In this document: one piece after another, positions 1 through 9,439 of the stretch
How positions within the stretch are numbered: the first letter of the stretch is position 1
How the letters are laid out: each line of letters starts with the position of its first letter
From: Pseudomonadota bacterium
GTDB taxonomy: Bacteria; Pseudomonadota; Gammaproteobacteria; Burkholderiales; Burkholderiaceae_C
Reading direction: 5' to 3'
NCBI GenBank assembly: GCA_030535425.1
Contig: JAUNHQ010000016.1
Location: forward strand, 1 to 47,672
DNA: 47,672 bases
Notes under the pieces: generated by a model
What the model saw: only the letters and a program-made list of their open reading frames with translations
Told to the model about the DNA's origin: nothing
Database searches by the model: none
Translations under genes and position numbers: made by a program

Positions 1-210
1 GGGCCATTTACTTGGTCGCTGCCAGGATTTGGATGATTTGATGACACGCCCTAGCCCAGCCAATCGAAAAGCCGCACGGGCCTGGCCCGCATCACGAACC
101 AGACCCGTGCTCATGGTCTTCACATCACGCGAATCAGCACAGCCATTGCACTGCCCGCCGCAACCCTTGCGTCCGGTCAGGCGTGCAAAAACAGCTTCGG
201 CTTGACCGCA

Positions 211-858
211 TCACCAAGTCGTTTGGTTTGGCAGCGGAACCGCTGCTACACCAGGCGGCAACGACGCACCCACCTGCGGCATCGGAACCGGCTTGAGAGT
301 CGCCTCGGAGACATAGGTGGGAACCGGCTTGGGCATGGGAATCGCCTCCGGCTTGGGCATCGGAATCGGCCTGGGTATGGGCATCGGCAAAAGCCGCATC
401 GGCGGCCAGTCAAACCCGGGCTTTTGCTCACCGCTTCCGCGCCGCTCCAGTTCCACGGGCTGCGGGTTCTCCCTGCGGTCGGCATAGGAGCGACGATCCT
501 GGATCTGCACGTTGTCGTTGTTGTCCACGACAACGCTCATCCCGTTTTCCATTTGCTCGCGTGTGTAGTGGTATTCCTTTCCATTGACCGTCACGGTGGC
601 ACCGCCGTCCTCATGGATTTCGACATTGACCATGTCCGGGCCAAAACGGCCGGTGTCCAGCTTGGGCTGGATCGTGATTCCCCCATTTCCGTCAGGGCTG
701 ATGCGCCAGCCCTCCTTGGTGTCATTGATGCCTGCCGGCGGCACCCATATGTCATCGCCGGGCAGGCAATCAATGATCCCTGCCTTTGTCGCCGGCTGAT
801 CGACAGGGGCTTGCAGAGCCTGCGTGGCAAAAGAGTGGGTAGAGGTAATAGCGGTCAT
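211..858 (-). CDS. Proline-rich hypothetical protein
   Basis: I do not recognise this 215-aa protein. The ATG at 858 is chosen because GGAG lies 8 nt upstream; a frame-open extension to 957 would run into the iteron array at 946. It has no signal peptide or membrane segment. Residues 48-120 look like a soluble beta-rich domain (GWRISPDGNGG, then alternating hydrophobic stretches and VDNNDN). Residues 152-196 are a low-complexity PMPIPRP/IPMPKP tract built from repeating Pro-Met-Pro-X units, followed by a short tail ending in NQTTW. Its base composition looks less GC-rich than the housekeeping genes to the right. It is divergent from trkH. The Pro tract could be an extended spacer or a binding segment; that is inference only. 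Confidence 0.6.
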   Translation of the reverse strand: MTAITSTHSFATQALQAPVDQPATKAGIIDCLPGDDIWVPPAGINDTKEGWRISPDGNGGITIQPKLDTGRFGPDMVNVEIHEDGGATVTVNGKEYHYTREQMENGMSVVVDNNDNVQIQDRRSYADRRENPQPVELERRGSGEQKPGFDWPPMRLLPMPIPRPIPMPKPEAIPMPKPVPTYVSEATLKPVPMPQVGASLPPGVAAVPLPNQTTW

Positions 859-945
859 AGGAAGTTCTCCATGACAGAGGTTGCAAAAATCGAATCCAGA
901 GCTGGACTGTAGGCACCCAGGCACTGCCGCAACAGTCGCATCGAT

Positions 946-1009
946 CCCAACTGGCAATCACCCCAGCTGGGAACATCCCCAACTGGTAAAGCCCCCTACG
1001 GGCAAACCC
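946..1009. repeat. Array of four 16-bp iterons
   Basis: Three units start with CCCAACTGG (946), CCCAGCTGG (962) and CCCAACTGG (978), exactly 16 bp apart. A fourth, degenerate unit CCCTACGGG follows at 994. Each unit continues with a base, then AA, and ends in C. The core is nearly palindromic (CCAGCTGG). The array lies in the 198-bp gap between the proline-rich gene (start 858) and trkH (start 1057). It could be an operator for one or both genes. Confidence 0.65.
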
Positions 1010-1056
1010 GGGCATCGGCGCACACCCCCCTGGCCGCTCACGTAGGATTGCGCCCC

Positions 1057-2517
1057 ATGCAGCGCTTTGCCGCCACTTTCCATGTGCTCTCCTGGGTCAT
1101 CATGGGCTTTTCTTTCGCCTTCGTGGTGCCCTTGGCCTGGGACTGGCTGGGCGAAGGCGGGCGTAACGCCTGGGTCTGGGCCTGGTGCTTTGCCTTTACC
1201 CTGGCCACGGGCGCGTGGCTGTGGGTGCGCACACGCCATACGCAGCGCGAACTGGCCGTGCGCGATGGTTTTTTGCTCGTGTCCCTGGTGTGGATGGTGC
1301 TGCCCGCCTACGCGGCGCTGCCGCTGCTGCACGTGGTGCCAGGCATCAGCGTGACCAATGCCTATTTCGAGGCCATGAGCGCACTCACTGCCACGGGGGC
1401 CACAACCTTGTCGGGGCTGGATCTGCTGGCCACGTCCGTCAACATCTGGCGCTGCTTTTTGCAGCTGATTGGGGGGCTGGGCATCATCTTGCTGGCCGTG
1501 GCCATCCTGCCGCTGCTGGGCCTGGGCGGCACGCAGCTTTACAAGGCCGAAACCCCCGGCCCCATGAAAGACCAGCGTCTGACGCCCCGCATGGCCGAAA
1601 CGGCGCGCGGCCTGTGGGGCGTGTACTTCGTGCTGTCGGCCGCCTGCATGCTGGCTTATCGCGCCGGGGGCATGAGCTGGCCCGACGCGTTCATGCACAT
1701 GTGCACCACGGTGGGGCTGGGCGGGCTGTCATCGCATGACAAGAGCTTTGGCTTTTGGGAGTCGCCCGCGCTGGAGTGGACGGCGGTGCTGTTCATGCTG
1801 CTGTCGGGCATCAGCTTTGCACGCTATTTCATGCTGTGGCGGCTGCGCTCGTGGGCGCCCGTCACGCAAGATACCGAGGTGCGCGCCTATGGCGCCATCT
1901 TGCTGGCGGCCACGCTGCTGGTGGGGCTGATGCTGCTGGGCCACGAGGTGTATCCCGACGCAGGCACGGCCATGCGGCAGGCAGCGTTTCAGGTCGTGTC
2001 GGTGGCTACTACCACGGGCTACGCCACCACTGACTACCTGCTGTGGCCCAGCTTCGTGCCGGTGCTGCTGCTGTTTCTGGGCTGCTTTGTGTCGTGCGCA
2101 GGCTCTACGGGCGGGGGGATCAAGCTGGTGCGCATGCTGGTGCTGGTGAAACTGGCGCAACGCGAGCTGGTGCGCATCGTCCATCCGCGCGTGGTGCATC
2201 CGATTGTGCTGGGACGCGGCGTGGTGCCCAATGACGTGGTGTCTGCCGTGATGGCCTTCATGCTCATCTACGGCGGCGTGATGGTGCTGCTGACCATGGC
2301 GCTGCTGGCTTCAGGCATGGACGTGGTGACGGCCTTCACGGCCATCATCGGTTGTCTCAACAACATCGGCCCCGGCATGGGCCAGGTGGGGCCGGCCGGC
2401 AACTATGGGCACTTGAGCGCGTTCCAGATCTGGGTGTGCAGCCTGGCCATGCTGCTGGGGCGCCTGGAGCTGCTGTCGGTGCTGGTGCTGCTGACGCCGC
2501 AGTTCTGGCGCAAGTAG
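1057..2517 (+). CDS. trkH: TrkH family potassium uptake protein
   Basis: Membrane subunit of a Trk-type K+ transporter in the inner membrane, 486 aa, close to the usual TrkH length. Start is the ATG at 1057; a TTG three codons earlier is less likely. The four pore-loop repeats with their selectivity-filter glycines are visible: ALTATGATT near residue 109, TTVGLGGLS near 218, TTTGYATTDY near 318 and LNNIGPGMG near 435. About ten hydrophobic segments surround them. No trkA gene is adjacent, so the regulatory NAD-binding subunit must be encoded elsewhere. It converges on mnmE with a 53-bp gap that shows no obvious terminator. Confidence 0.93.
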   Translation: MQRFAATFHVLSWVIMGFSFAFVVPLAWDWLGEGGRNAWVWAWCFAFTLATGAWLWVRTRHTQRELAVRDGFLLVSLVWMVLPAYAALPLLHVVPGISVTNAYFEAMSALTATGATTLSGLDLLATSVNIWRCFLQLIGGLGIILLAVAILPLLGLGGTQLYKAETPGPMKDQRLTPRMAETARGLWGVYFVLSAACMLAYRAGGMSWPDAFMHMCTTVGLGGLSSHDKSFGFWESPALEWTAVLFMLLSGISFARYFMLWRLRSWAPVTQDTEVRAYGAILLAATLLVGLMLLGHEVYPDAGTAMRQAAFQVVSVATTTGYATTDYLLWPSFVPVLLLFLGCFVSCAGSTGGGIKLVRMLVLVKLAQRELVRIVHPRVVHPIVLGRGVVPNDVVSAVMAFMLIYGGVMVLLTMALLASGMDVVTAFTAIIGCLNNIGPGMGQVGPAGNYGHLSAFQIWVCSLAMLLGRLELLSVLVLLTPQFWRK

Positions 2518-2570
2518 GCAGCCTGGGGCAGCCTCTGCCTGCCTCTCCCCTCTCCTCTGTGCGCGGCCAG

Positions 2571-4040
2571 CTATTTGCCAATGCAAAAGCGCGAGAAGAT
2601 CACGCCCAGCAGGTCGTCGGCGCTGAATTCGCCCGTGATCTCGCCCAGCGCGGTTTGCGCCAGACGCAGCTCTTCAGCCAGCAAGTCCAGCATGGGCTGC
2701 GGGCCTTGCAGGTGGCTGGCCGCCGCGTGCAGGTGCGCGGCGGCGCGGGCCAGGGCGTGCAGGTGGCGTTCGCGGGCGATGAACACGCCTTCGCCCGCGC
2801 CGGCCTGCCAGCCGGCCAGGTGCAGCAGACGCTGGCGCAGCGCGGCCAGGCCCTCGCCCGTTTTGGCCGACAGGGCCACGCTGTCTTCACCTTGTGCATC
2901 GCCTCGCCCGCCGCCTTGCCCATGGCCCTGCACCTGCGGCGGCAGTGCGCCGGTGGCCGCGTCGCGCTTGTTCCACACGTGCAGCACGGGCACGCTGGCG
3001 GGCAGCTGGCGGGCCACTTCGGCGGCGATGCGCGCGTCTTCGCCCACGCAGGCCGCGTCGTGCTGGCGCGTCAAATCGTGCAGCAGCAGCAGCACGTCGG
3101 CGCTGGCAATGTGCTGCCAGGCGCGGGCGATGCCGATGCGCTCGACCTCGTCGGTGCTGTCGCGCAGGCCGGCGGTGTCCAGCACGTGCAGGGGCACGCC
3201 TTCGATCTGAATGGTTTGCTGCACCACGTCGCGCGTGGTGCCGGCCAGGGGGGTGACGATGGCCAGCTCGGCCCCGGCCAGGGCGTTGAGCAGGCTGCTT
3301 TTGCCCGCGTTGGGCTGGCCGGCAATGACCACTTTCAGCCCTTCGCGCAGCAGCGCGCCCTGGCGTGCGCGGGCTTGCACGGCGGCTAGGTTTTGCTGCA
3401 ATTGTGATAGCTGTCCGCGCACGTCCTGCGCGCGCAAAACGTCGATTTCTTCTTCAGGAAAATCCAGCGTGGCTTCGATCAGCATGCGCAGGTGGATCAG
3501 GCCATCGCGCAGGCCATGCACTTCGTGCGAGAAGGCGCCGGCCAGCGAGCGGCTGGCCGAGCGCGCGGCGCTTTCGGTGCTGGCGTCGATCAGGTCCATG
3601 ACCGCCTCGGCCTGGGCCAGGTCGAGCTTGCCGTTCAAAAACGCGCGTTCGGTGAATTCGCCCGGCCGCGCCAGGCGCAGGCGGGGCAGGCGCGCAGCGT
3701 GGGTGGCGGGGTCGGTTTCGGCGGCGGCTTGCAGGCAGCGCGCCAGCAGCAGTTGCAGCACCACGGGGCCGCCGTGGGCTTGCAGCTCCAGCACGTCTTC
3801 GCCGGTGTAGGAGTGCGGGGCCGGAAAAAACAGCGCCAGCCCTTGGTCGATGGCGCTGCCGTCGGCGTCTTGAAACGGCCCGTAGGTGGCCACGCGCGGG
3901 GCCAGCTCGCGCCCGGTGATGGCGCGCGCCAGCGGCATCAGCTGCCGGCCAGACACGCGCACGATGCCCACCGCGCCGCGCCCGGGGGCGGTGGCAATGG
4001 CGGCAATGGGGTCGGGCGAGGTCAGGGGCGGCTCAGGCAT
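2571..4040 (-). CDS. mnmE: tRNA uridine-5-carboxymethylaminomethyl(34) synthesis GTPase MnmE
   Basis: GTPase that, with MnmG, modifies the wobble uridine of tRNAs reading NNA/NNG codons. The ATG at 4040 gives 489 aa beginning with the family N-terminus ([18 protein letters not shown]). The GTPase motifs are clear: GQPNAGKSS (about residues 236-244), TTRD, DTAGLR and NKRD. The catalytic C-terminal FCIGK, with the essential Cys, is intact. The protein is somewhat longer than the usual ~454 aa, partly because of a Gly/Gln-rich insert after NKRD and before SAKTGEGL. No mnmG, rnpA or yidC is next to it; the adjoining genes are trkH and a LysR regulator. Confidence 0.95.
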   Translation of the reverse strand: MPEPPLTSPDPIAAIATAPGRGAVGIVRVSGRQLMPLARAITGRELAPRVATYGPFQDADGSAIDQGLALFFPAPHSYTGEDVLELQAHGGPVVLQLLLARCLQAAAETDPATHAARLPRLRLARPGEFTERAFLNGKLDLAQAEAVMDLIDASTESAARSASRSLAGAFSHEVHGLRDGLIHLRMLIEATLDFPEEEIDVLRAQDVRGQLSQLQQNLAAVQARARQGALLREGLKVVIAGQPNAGKSSLLNALAGAELAIVTPLAGTTRDVVQQTIQIEGVPLHVLDTAGLRDSTDEVERIGIARAWQHIASADVLLLLHDLTRQHDAACVGEDARIAAEVARQLPASVPVLHVWNKRDAATGALPPQVQGHGQGGGRGDAQGEDSVALSAKTGEGLAALRQRLLHLAGWQAGAGEGVFIARERHLHALARAAAHLHAAASHLQGPQPMLDLLAEELRLAQTALGEITGEFSADDLLGVIFSRFCIGK

Positions 4041-4109
4041 GGCCGGATTGTCCGCCACGGCTGCCCCGCAGGCTTCGGCCCGCCCCAGAGAAAGCGGTGA
4101 AGCAGAAAG

Positions 4110-4164
4110 AAAAAAGCATTTGCGCGCAATGGACAAGGGTTTTCAGCTATTTAATGAATAGCTG
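4110..4164 (-). repeat. Dispersed intergenic element, copy A
   Basis: On the minus strand this reads CAGCTATT-CATTA-AATAGCTG (perfect 8-bp stem, 4144-4164), then GAAAACC, then GCGCGCAAA and a six-T run. The head contains the stop codon of the LysR gene (4151-4153), so the element supplies its last codons. Head-to-tail direction matches that gene. See the finding on the family. Confidence 0.75.
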
Positions 4165-5074
4165 CGGCACGGCGCCAGAATGCCTCGTCGCCATAACGGA
4201 CCTTGAGGTAATCGACCCACAGCCTCAAGCGCAGCGGCAGGTGGCGCGTGGCATGGGGCAAGATGGCGTAGATGCCATTGGGCGGCGCGGCATAGGCTTG
4301 CAGCAGCGGCACCAGGCGGCCAGCGGCAATGTCGCCCTCCACTTCCCAGGTGCTGCGCCAGGCAATGCCATGACCGGCCAGGCACCAGTCGTGCAGCACC
4401 TGGCCGTCAGAGCAGTCCAGCGGGCCGCCAGGGCGCAGGTGAATGACCTGCCCGTTGTCGCTGAAGGCCCAGCCGCGCGTTTGCGATGCGCCGGATGACA
4501 GCACCAGGCAGTCGTGCTGCGCCAGATCGCGCGGGTGGCGCGGGGTGCCGCGCCGGCGCAAGTACGAAGGCGCGGCCACGGTCAGGCGCCGGTTGTCGGC
4601 CAGGCGGATGCTGACCAGGGACGAGTCGGGCAAATCCCCCACGCGCACGGCGCAGTCATAGCCTTCGGCGGCCAGGTCCACCACGCGGTCGGACAGGTTC
4701 AGCGATATGCGCAGGCGCGGGTGCTCGGTATGAAACAGCGGCACCAGCGGTGCCACGTGCCGCCGCCCAAAGCCCGCCGGGGCAGTGATGCGCAAATGCC
4801 CGCTGGCCTGCACGCCCCCGGCACTCACGCTGGCTTCGGCCCCGGCCACATCGGCCAGGATGCGCTGGCAGTCCTCCAGAAACGCCGCGCCTTCGTGCGT
4901 GAGCGCAATGCGCCGCGTGCTGCGCACCAGCAGTTTCACGCCCAGGTGCGCCTCCAGCGCGTCCAGCCGCCGGCCGACGACGGCGGGGGCCACGCCTTCG
5001 GCACGCGCGGCCGCGCTCAAAGAGCCGCGCGCGGCCACCGAGGCGAAGGTCTCGAAGGCCTTGAGCTTGTCCAT
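4151..5074 (-). CDS. LysR-family transcriptional regulator
   Basis: 307-aa LysR-type regulator. Residues 1-60 form the winged helix-turn-helix (FETFASVAARGSLSAAARAEG, with the recognition part APAVVGRRLDALEAHLG), and residues about 90-295 are the two-lobed co-inducer domain (HLRITAPAGFGRRHVAPLV). This opening is typical of the large subgroup related to DsdC/AaeR-like regulators; the ligand cannot be read from sequence. It is divergent from the membrane protein at 5192, a possible target. A CATAAT hexamer ends 8 nt before the ATG with no Shine-Dalgarno, so the mRNA may be leaderless. The last codons fall inside repeat copy A. Confidence 0.9.
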   Translation of the reverse strand: MDKLKAFETFASVAARGSLSAAARAEGVAPAVVGRRLDALEAHLGVKLLVRSTRRIALTHEGAAFLEDCQRILADVAGAEASVSAGGVQASGHLRITAPAGFGRRHVAPLVPLFHTEHPRLRISLNLSDRVVDLAAEGYDCAVRVGDLPDSSLVSIRLADNRRLTVAAPSYLRRRGTPRHPRDLAQHDCLVLSSGASQTRGWAFSDNGQVIHLRPGGPLDCSDGQVLHDWCLAGHGIAWRSTWEVEGDIAAGRLVPLLQAYAAPPNGIYAILPHATRHLPLRLRLWVDYLKVRYGDEAFWRRAAAIH

Positions 5075-5093
5075 GTGCGGGCATTATGCGCAC
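5075..5093 (-). promoter_or_regulatory. Possible leaderless promoter and inverted repeat of the LysR gene
   Basis: GTGCG (5075-5079) and CGCAC (5089-5093) form an inverted repeat directly before the ATG. On the minus strand CATAAT (5083-5088) lies inside it, 8 nt from the start codon. This could be a -10 element with an overlapping operator. No convincing -35 is seen. Confidence 0.3.
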
Positions 5094-5191
5094 CTGTACG
5101 CGGCAAACGCGTGCCCGGCGCCACACCCGCTTTGGCATCGCGCGCAGGCTGTGCGATCATGGCGCGCCTACTTGTTGTCACACTTTTTGCC

Positions 5192-5959
5192 ATGCCTGCC
5201 GCGCCGTCCAAGCCCTCTTCCGACAAGCCCCGCGTCGATGTTCGCGCGCTCAGCCTGACGCAGTTGCAAAAGCTGGCCGAGCGCGGCAGCCGCCGCGCCA
5301 AGGCCGAGCTGGAAGGCCGCATGCGCGCCCTCGCCAGCACGGCATCGCCTACCGCCGCACCCGAAGCGGCGTCTGCGCCTGCCTACGCCCCCACGCCTGC
5401 GCCCACCCCGTCTGCTCCGCGCGCGCCGCTGCGCCCTGCACCACAGGCCGTGCCCGTGCTCACAGAACGTGCCGTTGCGGCGGGCACAGGCGCGCCCGCC
5501 CAGCCGCCGCTCGCAGCCGCGCCCCTGGGCGGCAGTGCCGCACCCGCCAGCGAAGGCTCGCCCGCCGCCTTGCCCCAGCAGGGATTGCTCGAACAACTGG
5601 AACTGATGGCACGGCAGGAGCAGGCCAGCCGCCGCGTGGACGGCCCGCCCCGGCTGGTGGGCATGGCGCTGCTGGCCTGGGGCGCGCTGATGGGGCTGGG
5701 CGGGCTGGTCATGCTCGCCAGCGGCGGCGGGCTGTATTACTTTTTCTGCGGCCTGAGCGCGGCCGCCGTGGGCTGGCTGCTGCTGCAATGCAGCCGCTGG
5801 GCCATGGCGCTGCACGGTGTGCTGCTGCTGCTGGCCCTGGGCTGGGCCTGGCGCGGCCAGGCCGCAGGCAGCGTGGCCATGACCGTCATTCAGGCCGCAC
5901 CACTGCTTATCCCGGCCATGTGGATGCTGGTGCGGCCCGTGCGCGAGCCGCTGGCATAA
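5192..5959 (+). CDS. Hypothetical membrane protein, Pro/Ala-rich N-terminus
   Basis: 255 aa from the ATG at 5192; an in-frame ATG at 5159 would add 11 residues. The N-terminus carries the short motif LSLTQLQKLAERGSRRAKAELEGRM, a likely helix. Residues about 50-130 are a disordered Pro/Ala-rich linker. The last ~100 residues hold four hydrophobic segments (starting near residues 153, 177, 204 and 230), predicting an inner-membrane domain. I know no function for it. It is divergent from the LysR gene at 4151-5074, which may control it. Confidence 0.7.
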   Translation: MPAAPSKPSSDKPRVDVRALSLTQLQKLAERGSRRAKAELEGRMRALASTASPTAAPEAASAPAYAPTPAPTPSAPRAPLRPAPQAVPVLTERAVAAGTGAPAQPPLAAAPLGGSAAPASEGSPAALPQQGLLEQLELMARQEQASRRVDGPPRLVGMALLAWGALMGLGGLVMLASGGGLYYFFCGLSAAAVGWLLLQCSRWAMALHGVLLLLALGWAWRGQAAGSVAMTVIQAAPLLIPAMWMLVRPVREPLA

Positions 5960-6194
5960 ACGCCGCTCGCACAGCCTGCACCCCTTGCGCCAAGCCCCGG
6001 CGCCTGAGCGCCCCGTGGGTTGCCGGGCAAGCGGTGGCGCGCCTTTATTTGTGCAAAAAAGTCAAAGGTATTTCACCATTGGCTGAATTCATATACCCAA
6101 AAGATTGCAATACAGTCGTCGCCTGAGGGCTGTCCCGAGCGGGATGTGCCCCTGGCTTTCACACAAGCTCCTGTACCAGGAAAGGACCCACTGC
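5960..6194 (+). promoter_or_regulatory. Upstream region of malate synthase
   Basis: This 235-bp gap is GC-rich to about 6040, then clearly AT-rich from 6045 to 6120, as expected for a promoter region of a regulated gene. I cannot pick a unique -35/-10 pair. AGGAAAGG just before 6195 is the ribosome-binding site. Confidence 0.4.
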
Positions 6195-8414
6195 ATGACC
6201 GAGCGCACCTCCACCGGCAATTTGCGCGTTGCCACCGAGCTTTACGACTTCATCAACAGCCAGGTGCTGCCCGGCACCGGCGTGGCGGCTGACGCCTTCT
6301 GGGCCGGCTTTTCACGCATCGTCACCGACCTGGCACCCAAGAACGCGGCCCTGCTGGCCGAGCGTGAGCGCCTGCAGAAAGAGCTGGACACCTGGCACAG
6401 CGCCAACCCCGGCCCCATTGCCGACATGCGCGCCTACCGCGCGTTTTTGGAGCGCATTGGCTACCTGGTGCCCGCGCCGGCCAAGGTGAAGGTGAGCACC
6501 GCCCGCGTCGATGACGAGCTGGCCGTGCAGGCTGGCCCGCAGCTGGTGGTGCCCATTCTCAACGCCCGCTACGCGCTCAACGCCGCCAACGCGCGCTGGG
6601 GCAGCCTGTACGACGCGCTGTACGGCACCGACGTGATTGCCGAAACCAAGGGCTTGGAAAAAGGCGCCAAATACAACCCCAAGCGCGGCGCCAAGGTGAT
6701 CGAGTGGGCGCGCTACGTGCTCGACCGCACCGCGCCGCTGAAAAAAGGCTCGCACATCGACGCCACCGGCTACGTGGTCAAAGACGGCAAGCTGGTGGTC
6801 AAGCTCAAGGGTGGCAAAAGCAGCCAGCTGCAAGAGCCGGCGCAGTTCGTGGGCTACCAGGGCGAAGCCAAGGCGCCCTCGTCCATCCTGCTGGTGCACA
6901 ACGGCCTGCACCTGGACATCCGCATCGACCCCAAATCCCCCATCGGCAAGAACGACCCCGCCGGTGTGGCCGATGTGGTGGTGGAAGCGGCCGTGTCCAC
7001 CATTTTGGATCTGGAAGACTCGGTGGCCGCCGTCGATGCGCAAGACAAGCTGCTGGGCTACAGCAACTGGCTGGGCATTTTGCGCGGCACGCTGACCGAA
7101 ACCTTTGACAAAGGTGGCCAGCCCATGACGCGCGGGCTCAACCCCGACCGCCACTACACCGCCCCCAACGGCAAGGGCAAGGTCCGGCTGCATGGCCGCT
7201 CGCTCATGTTCGTGCGCAACGTGGGCCACCTGATGACCAATCCCGCCATCCTGTACCAGGCCACAGACGGCAGCGAGCAGGAAATCCCCGAAGGCATCAT
7301 GGACGCGGTCATCACCACCGCCATTGCCCTGCACGACCTCAAGGGCCTGGGCACCAAGGGCATCCGCAACAGCCGCAAAGGCAGCGTCTACATCGTCAAG
7401 CCCAAGATGCACGGCCCCGCCGAAGTGGCCTTTGCCAACGAGCTGTTTGGCCGCGTGGAAGAGCTGCTGGGCCTCAAGCCCCACACCGTCAAGCTCGGCA
7501 TCATGGACGAGGAGCGCCGCACCAGCGTCAACTTGGCCGCCTGCATCGACGCGGCCAAGGCCCGCGTGGCCTTCATCAACACCGGCTTTTTGGACCGCAC
7601 CGGCGACGAAATGCACAGCTGCATGCAGGCCGGCCCGGTGTACCGCAAGGGCGACATGAAAACCAGCGCCTGGATTCAGGCCTACGAGCGCAACAACGTG
7701 CTCGTGGGCTTGGCCTGTGGCCTGCGCGGCAAGGCGCAAATCGGCAAAGGCATGTGGGCCATGCCCGACCTGATGGCCGCCATGCTGGAGCAGAAAATCG
7801 CCCACCCCAAGGCCGGTGCCAACACCGCCTGGGTGCCCAGCCCCACCGGCGCCACCTTGCACGCCATGCACTACCACCAGCTGCGCGTGAGCGACGTGCA
7901 AAAGCAGCTGGAAAAAGAGCTGGCCAAGACCGACCCCACCGCGCTGCGCGACGAGCTGCTGACCGGCCTGCTGACCATTCCCGTGGTGCGCGAAGCCAAA
8001 TGGAGCGCCGCCGAAAAACAGCAGGAGCTGGACAACAACGCCCAGGGCATTTTGGGCTACGTGGTGCGCTGGGTGGACCAGGGCGTGGGCTGCTCCAAGG
8101 TGCCCGACATCCACGGCGTGGGCCTGATGGAAGACCGCGCCACGCTGCGCATCAGCAGCCAGCACATGGCCAACTGGCTGCTGCACGGCGTGGTCACGCA
8201 AAGCCAAGTGCAGCAAACGCTGGAGCGCATGGCCGCGCTGGTGGACAAGCAAAACGCAGGCGACAAGGCCTACCGCAAGATGGCAGGCCGCTTTCAGGAA
8301 TCGGCCGCCTTCCAGGCCGCGTGCGACCTGGTCTTCAAAGGCGTGGAGCAGCCCAGCGGCTACACCGAGCCGCTGCTGCACGCCTGGCGGCAGAAAGTGA
8401 AAGCGGCGGACTGA
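6195..8414 (+). CDS. glcB: Malate synthase G
   Basis: Condenses glyoxylate with acetyl-CoA to malate, allowing growth on glycolate, acetate or fatty acids. It is 739 aa, the length of the monomeric G isoform. ATG at 6195 follows AGGAAAGG. Recognisable blocks include [11 protein letters not shown] (catalytic Arg region), [38 protein letters not shown] (metal-binding acidic residues) and [22 protein letters not shown] near the C-terminus with the catalytic Asp. No aceA (isocitrate lyase) or glc operon genes are adjacent, so it is probably transcribed alone and ends at inverted repeat copy B. Confidence 0.97.
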   Translation: MTERTSTGNLRVATELYDFINSQVLPGTGVAADAFWAGFSRIVTDLAPKNAALLAERERLQKELDTWHSANPGPIADMRAYRAFLERIGYLVPAPAKVKVSTARVDDELAVQAGPQLVVPILNARYALNAANARWGSLYDALYGTDVIAETKGLEKGAKYNPKRGAKVIEWARYVLDRTAPLKKGSHIDATGYVVKDGKLVVKLKGGKSSQLQEPAQFVGYQGEAKAPSSILLVHNGLHLDIRIDPKSPIGKNDPAGVADVVVEAAVSTILDLEDSVAAVDAQDKLLGYSNWLGILRGTLTETFDKGGQPMTRGLNPDRHYTAPNGKGKVRLHGRSLMFVRNVGHLMTNPAILYQATDGSEQEIPEGIMDAVITTAIALHDLKGLGTKGIRNSRKGSVYIVKPKMHGPAEVAFANELFGRVEELLGLKPHTVKLGIMDEERRTSVNLAACIDAAKARVAFINTGFLDRTGDEMHSCMQAGPVYRKGDMKTSAWIQAYERNNVLVGLACGLRGKAQIGKGMWAMPDLMAAMLEQKIAHPKAGANTAWVPSPTGATLHAMHYHQLRVSDVQKQLEKELAKTDPTALRDELLTGLLTIPVVREAKWSAAEKQQELDNNAQGILGYVVRWVDQGVGCSKVPDIHGVGLMEDRATLRISSQHMANWLLHGVVTQSQVQQTLERMAALVDKQNAGDKAYRKMAGRFQESAAFQAACDLVFKGVEQPSGYTEPLLHAWRQKVKAAD

Positions 8415-8427
8415 ACAGCCCCAGTCC

Positions 8428-8529
8428 GCTTCAAAAACCATAGCTGCTTGCGCGCGCCCCGCACCAGATTTTGAGAAAATCTCTTGAAATCCACGTGTGA
8501 CGCGCGCAAGCAGCTATCTTTATTGAAGC
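8428..8529. repeat. Dispersed intergenic element, copy B (two halves in inverted orientation)
   Basis: Arms 8428-8456 and 8501-8529 are inverted repeats matching at 26 of 29 positions, including a perfect 16-bp block TAGCTGCTTGCGCGCG at 8441-8456 and its complement at 8501-8516. Between them lies a second perfect hairpin, AGATTTT-GAG-AAAATCT (8466-8482). Each arm is the head plus TGCTTGCGCGCG box of the dispersed element. The composite would form a strong hairpin in the glcB 3' region. Confidence 0.75.
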
Positions 8530-8578
8530 GCCCAAGTGCCGTATCATGCCCCGCGCCGCCTGAACAGCCCACCCCGCC

Positions 8579-9295
8579 ATGCCCACCCTTGACGACGAAG
8601 ACCGCCCCTTTGCCCCGCCCGAGATGGACACGGGTGCAGGTGCGCTGCGCTGGGTCGTCGGCGGCGTGGCCAGCGTGCTGCTCATCGTCGGGGCATGGCG
8701 AGCCTACGAATGGCTGGTCGCCGACGTCGAGCGCCGCCGCACCGCCGCGGAACAAGCGCCAACCATGCAGGCCACCCCCGAAGCGCCCGCCGATGCCCTG
8801 CTCGCCCCTCCGGCGCCTACGAGTCCCAGCCCCCCTGCGCCCGCACCGCCCCCCACGGCCAGCCGCCGCGCCCAGCCGCCTGTCGTGGCAGGCGCTGCGG
8901 GCGTCAACAAGTGCGTCAGCAACGGCCGCGTCACCTACACCAATGCGCCCTGCCCCGAAAACGATGCAGAGCCCGCCCCCCTGACAGACCTAGGCGCCGC
9001 CACCCCGGATGCCGCGGCAGGTGCGCCCCCATCTCCTGCCCCCCTCGTCCTGAGTGCCAACAGCCCAGCCAGCGCGCGCCATGCGGCCTGCAATCACCTC
9101 CTGGCCGAAATCGCGCGGCTGGATTTTGAGTTCCAGCAACCCTTGCCGCCACCGGTGCTGGACCACATCTCCACCCATCTAGGCGTGCTGCGCAGCCAGC
9201 ACGCCGAGGCGCAATGCCCGCCATTGCCCAAGTCCCTGGCCCAGCAGGTGCCGCGCACTCAAGCCCCCGTGGTAGATGAAAAGAACGGCCATTGA
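8579..9295 (+). CDS. Membrane-anchored protein with DUF4124-like motif
   Basis: 238 aa, probably periplasmic with an N-terminal anchor. Residues 25-43 form one membrane segment (WVVGGVASVLLIVGAW). A Pro/Ala-rich linker (60-105) leads to a DUF4124-like motif at about 108-130 (KCVSNGRVTYTNAPCP), with paired cysteines and the typical aromatic/Pro/Cys spacing. The C-terminal part has two more cysteines and an HLGVLRSQHAEAQCP helix. DUF4124 proteins are common in Comamonadaceae; their role is unknown. A strong bidirectional terminator follows at 9341-9371. Confidence 0.75.
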   Translation: MPTLDDEDRPFAPPEMDTGAGALRWVVGGVASVLLIVGAWRAYEWLVADVERRRTAAEQAPTMQATPEAPADALLAPPAPTSPSPPAPAPPPTASRRAQPPVVAGAAGVNKCVSNGRVTYTNAPCPENDAEPAPLTDLGAATPDAAAGAPPSPAPLVLSANSPASARHAACNHLLAEIARLDFEFQQPLPPPVLDHISTHLGVLRSQHAEAQCPPLPKSLAQQVPRTQAPVVDEKNGH

Positions 9296-9340
9296 CGACG
9301 CGCGCGCCTTCAAAACGCCTTTCGTACCGCCTGACATGAA

Positions 9341-9371
9341 AAAAACCCGGCCCCCTAGAGGCCGGGTTTTT
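9341..9371. terminator. Bidirectional Rho-independent terminator
   Basis: AAAAACCCGGCC (9341-9352) pairs perfectly with GGCCGGGTTTTT (9360-9371) across a 7-nt loop, giving a GC stem flanked by A-run and T-run on either strand. It lies between convergent genes ending at 9295 (+) and 9440 (-). Confidence 0.9.
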
Positions 9372-9439
9372 CATGCGCGCGCATGGCACGCGCATGGCTG
9401 ACGTGGCCCACTACCCAAAGTGAGCCACGCAAGGACGCA

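Noticed and set aside
1-210. A minus-strand frame open from an ATG at 114 to the left edge (38 codons)
   Set aside because: Too short to judge, codon third positions are not strongly G/C, there is only a weak ribosome-binding site, and the peptide resembles nothing I know. No other gene is supported in 1-210.
2352-3389. Long plus-strand open frame of about 345 codons over trkH's end and mnmE
   Set aside because: It is antisense to mnmE, whose motifs and FCIGK terminus are certain; high GC makes long antisense frames common.
6312-8441. A 709-codon open frame antisense to malate synthase G
   Set aside because: It mirrors glcB codon structure (His/Gln/Val-rich, no domains) and has no ribosome-binding site. 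A shadow frame despite its length.
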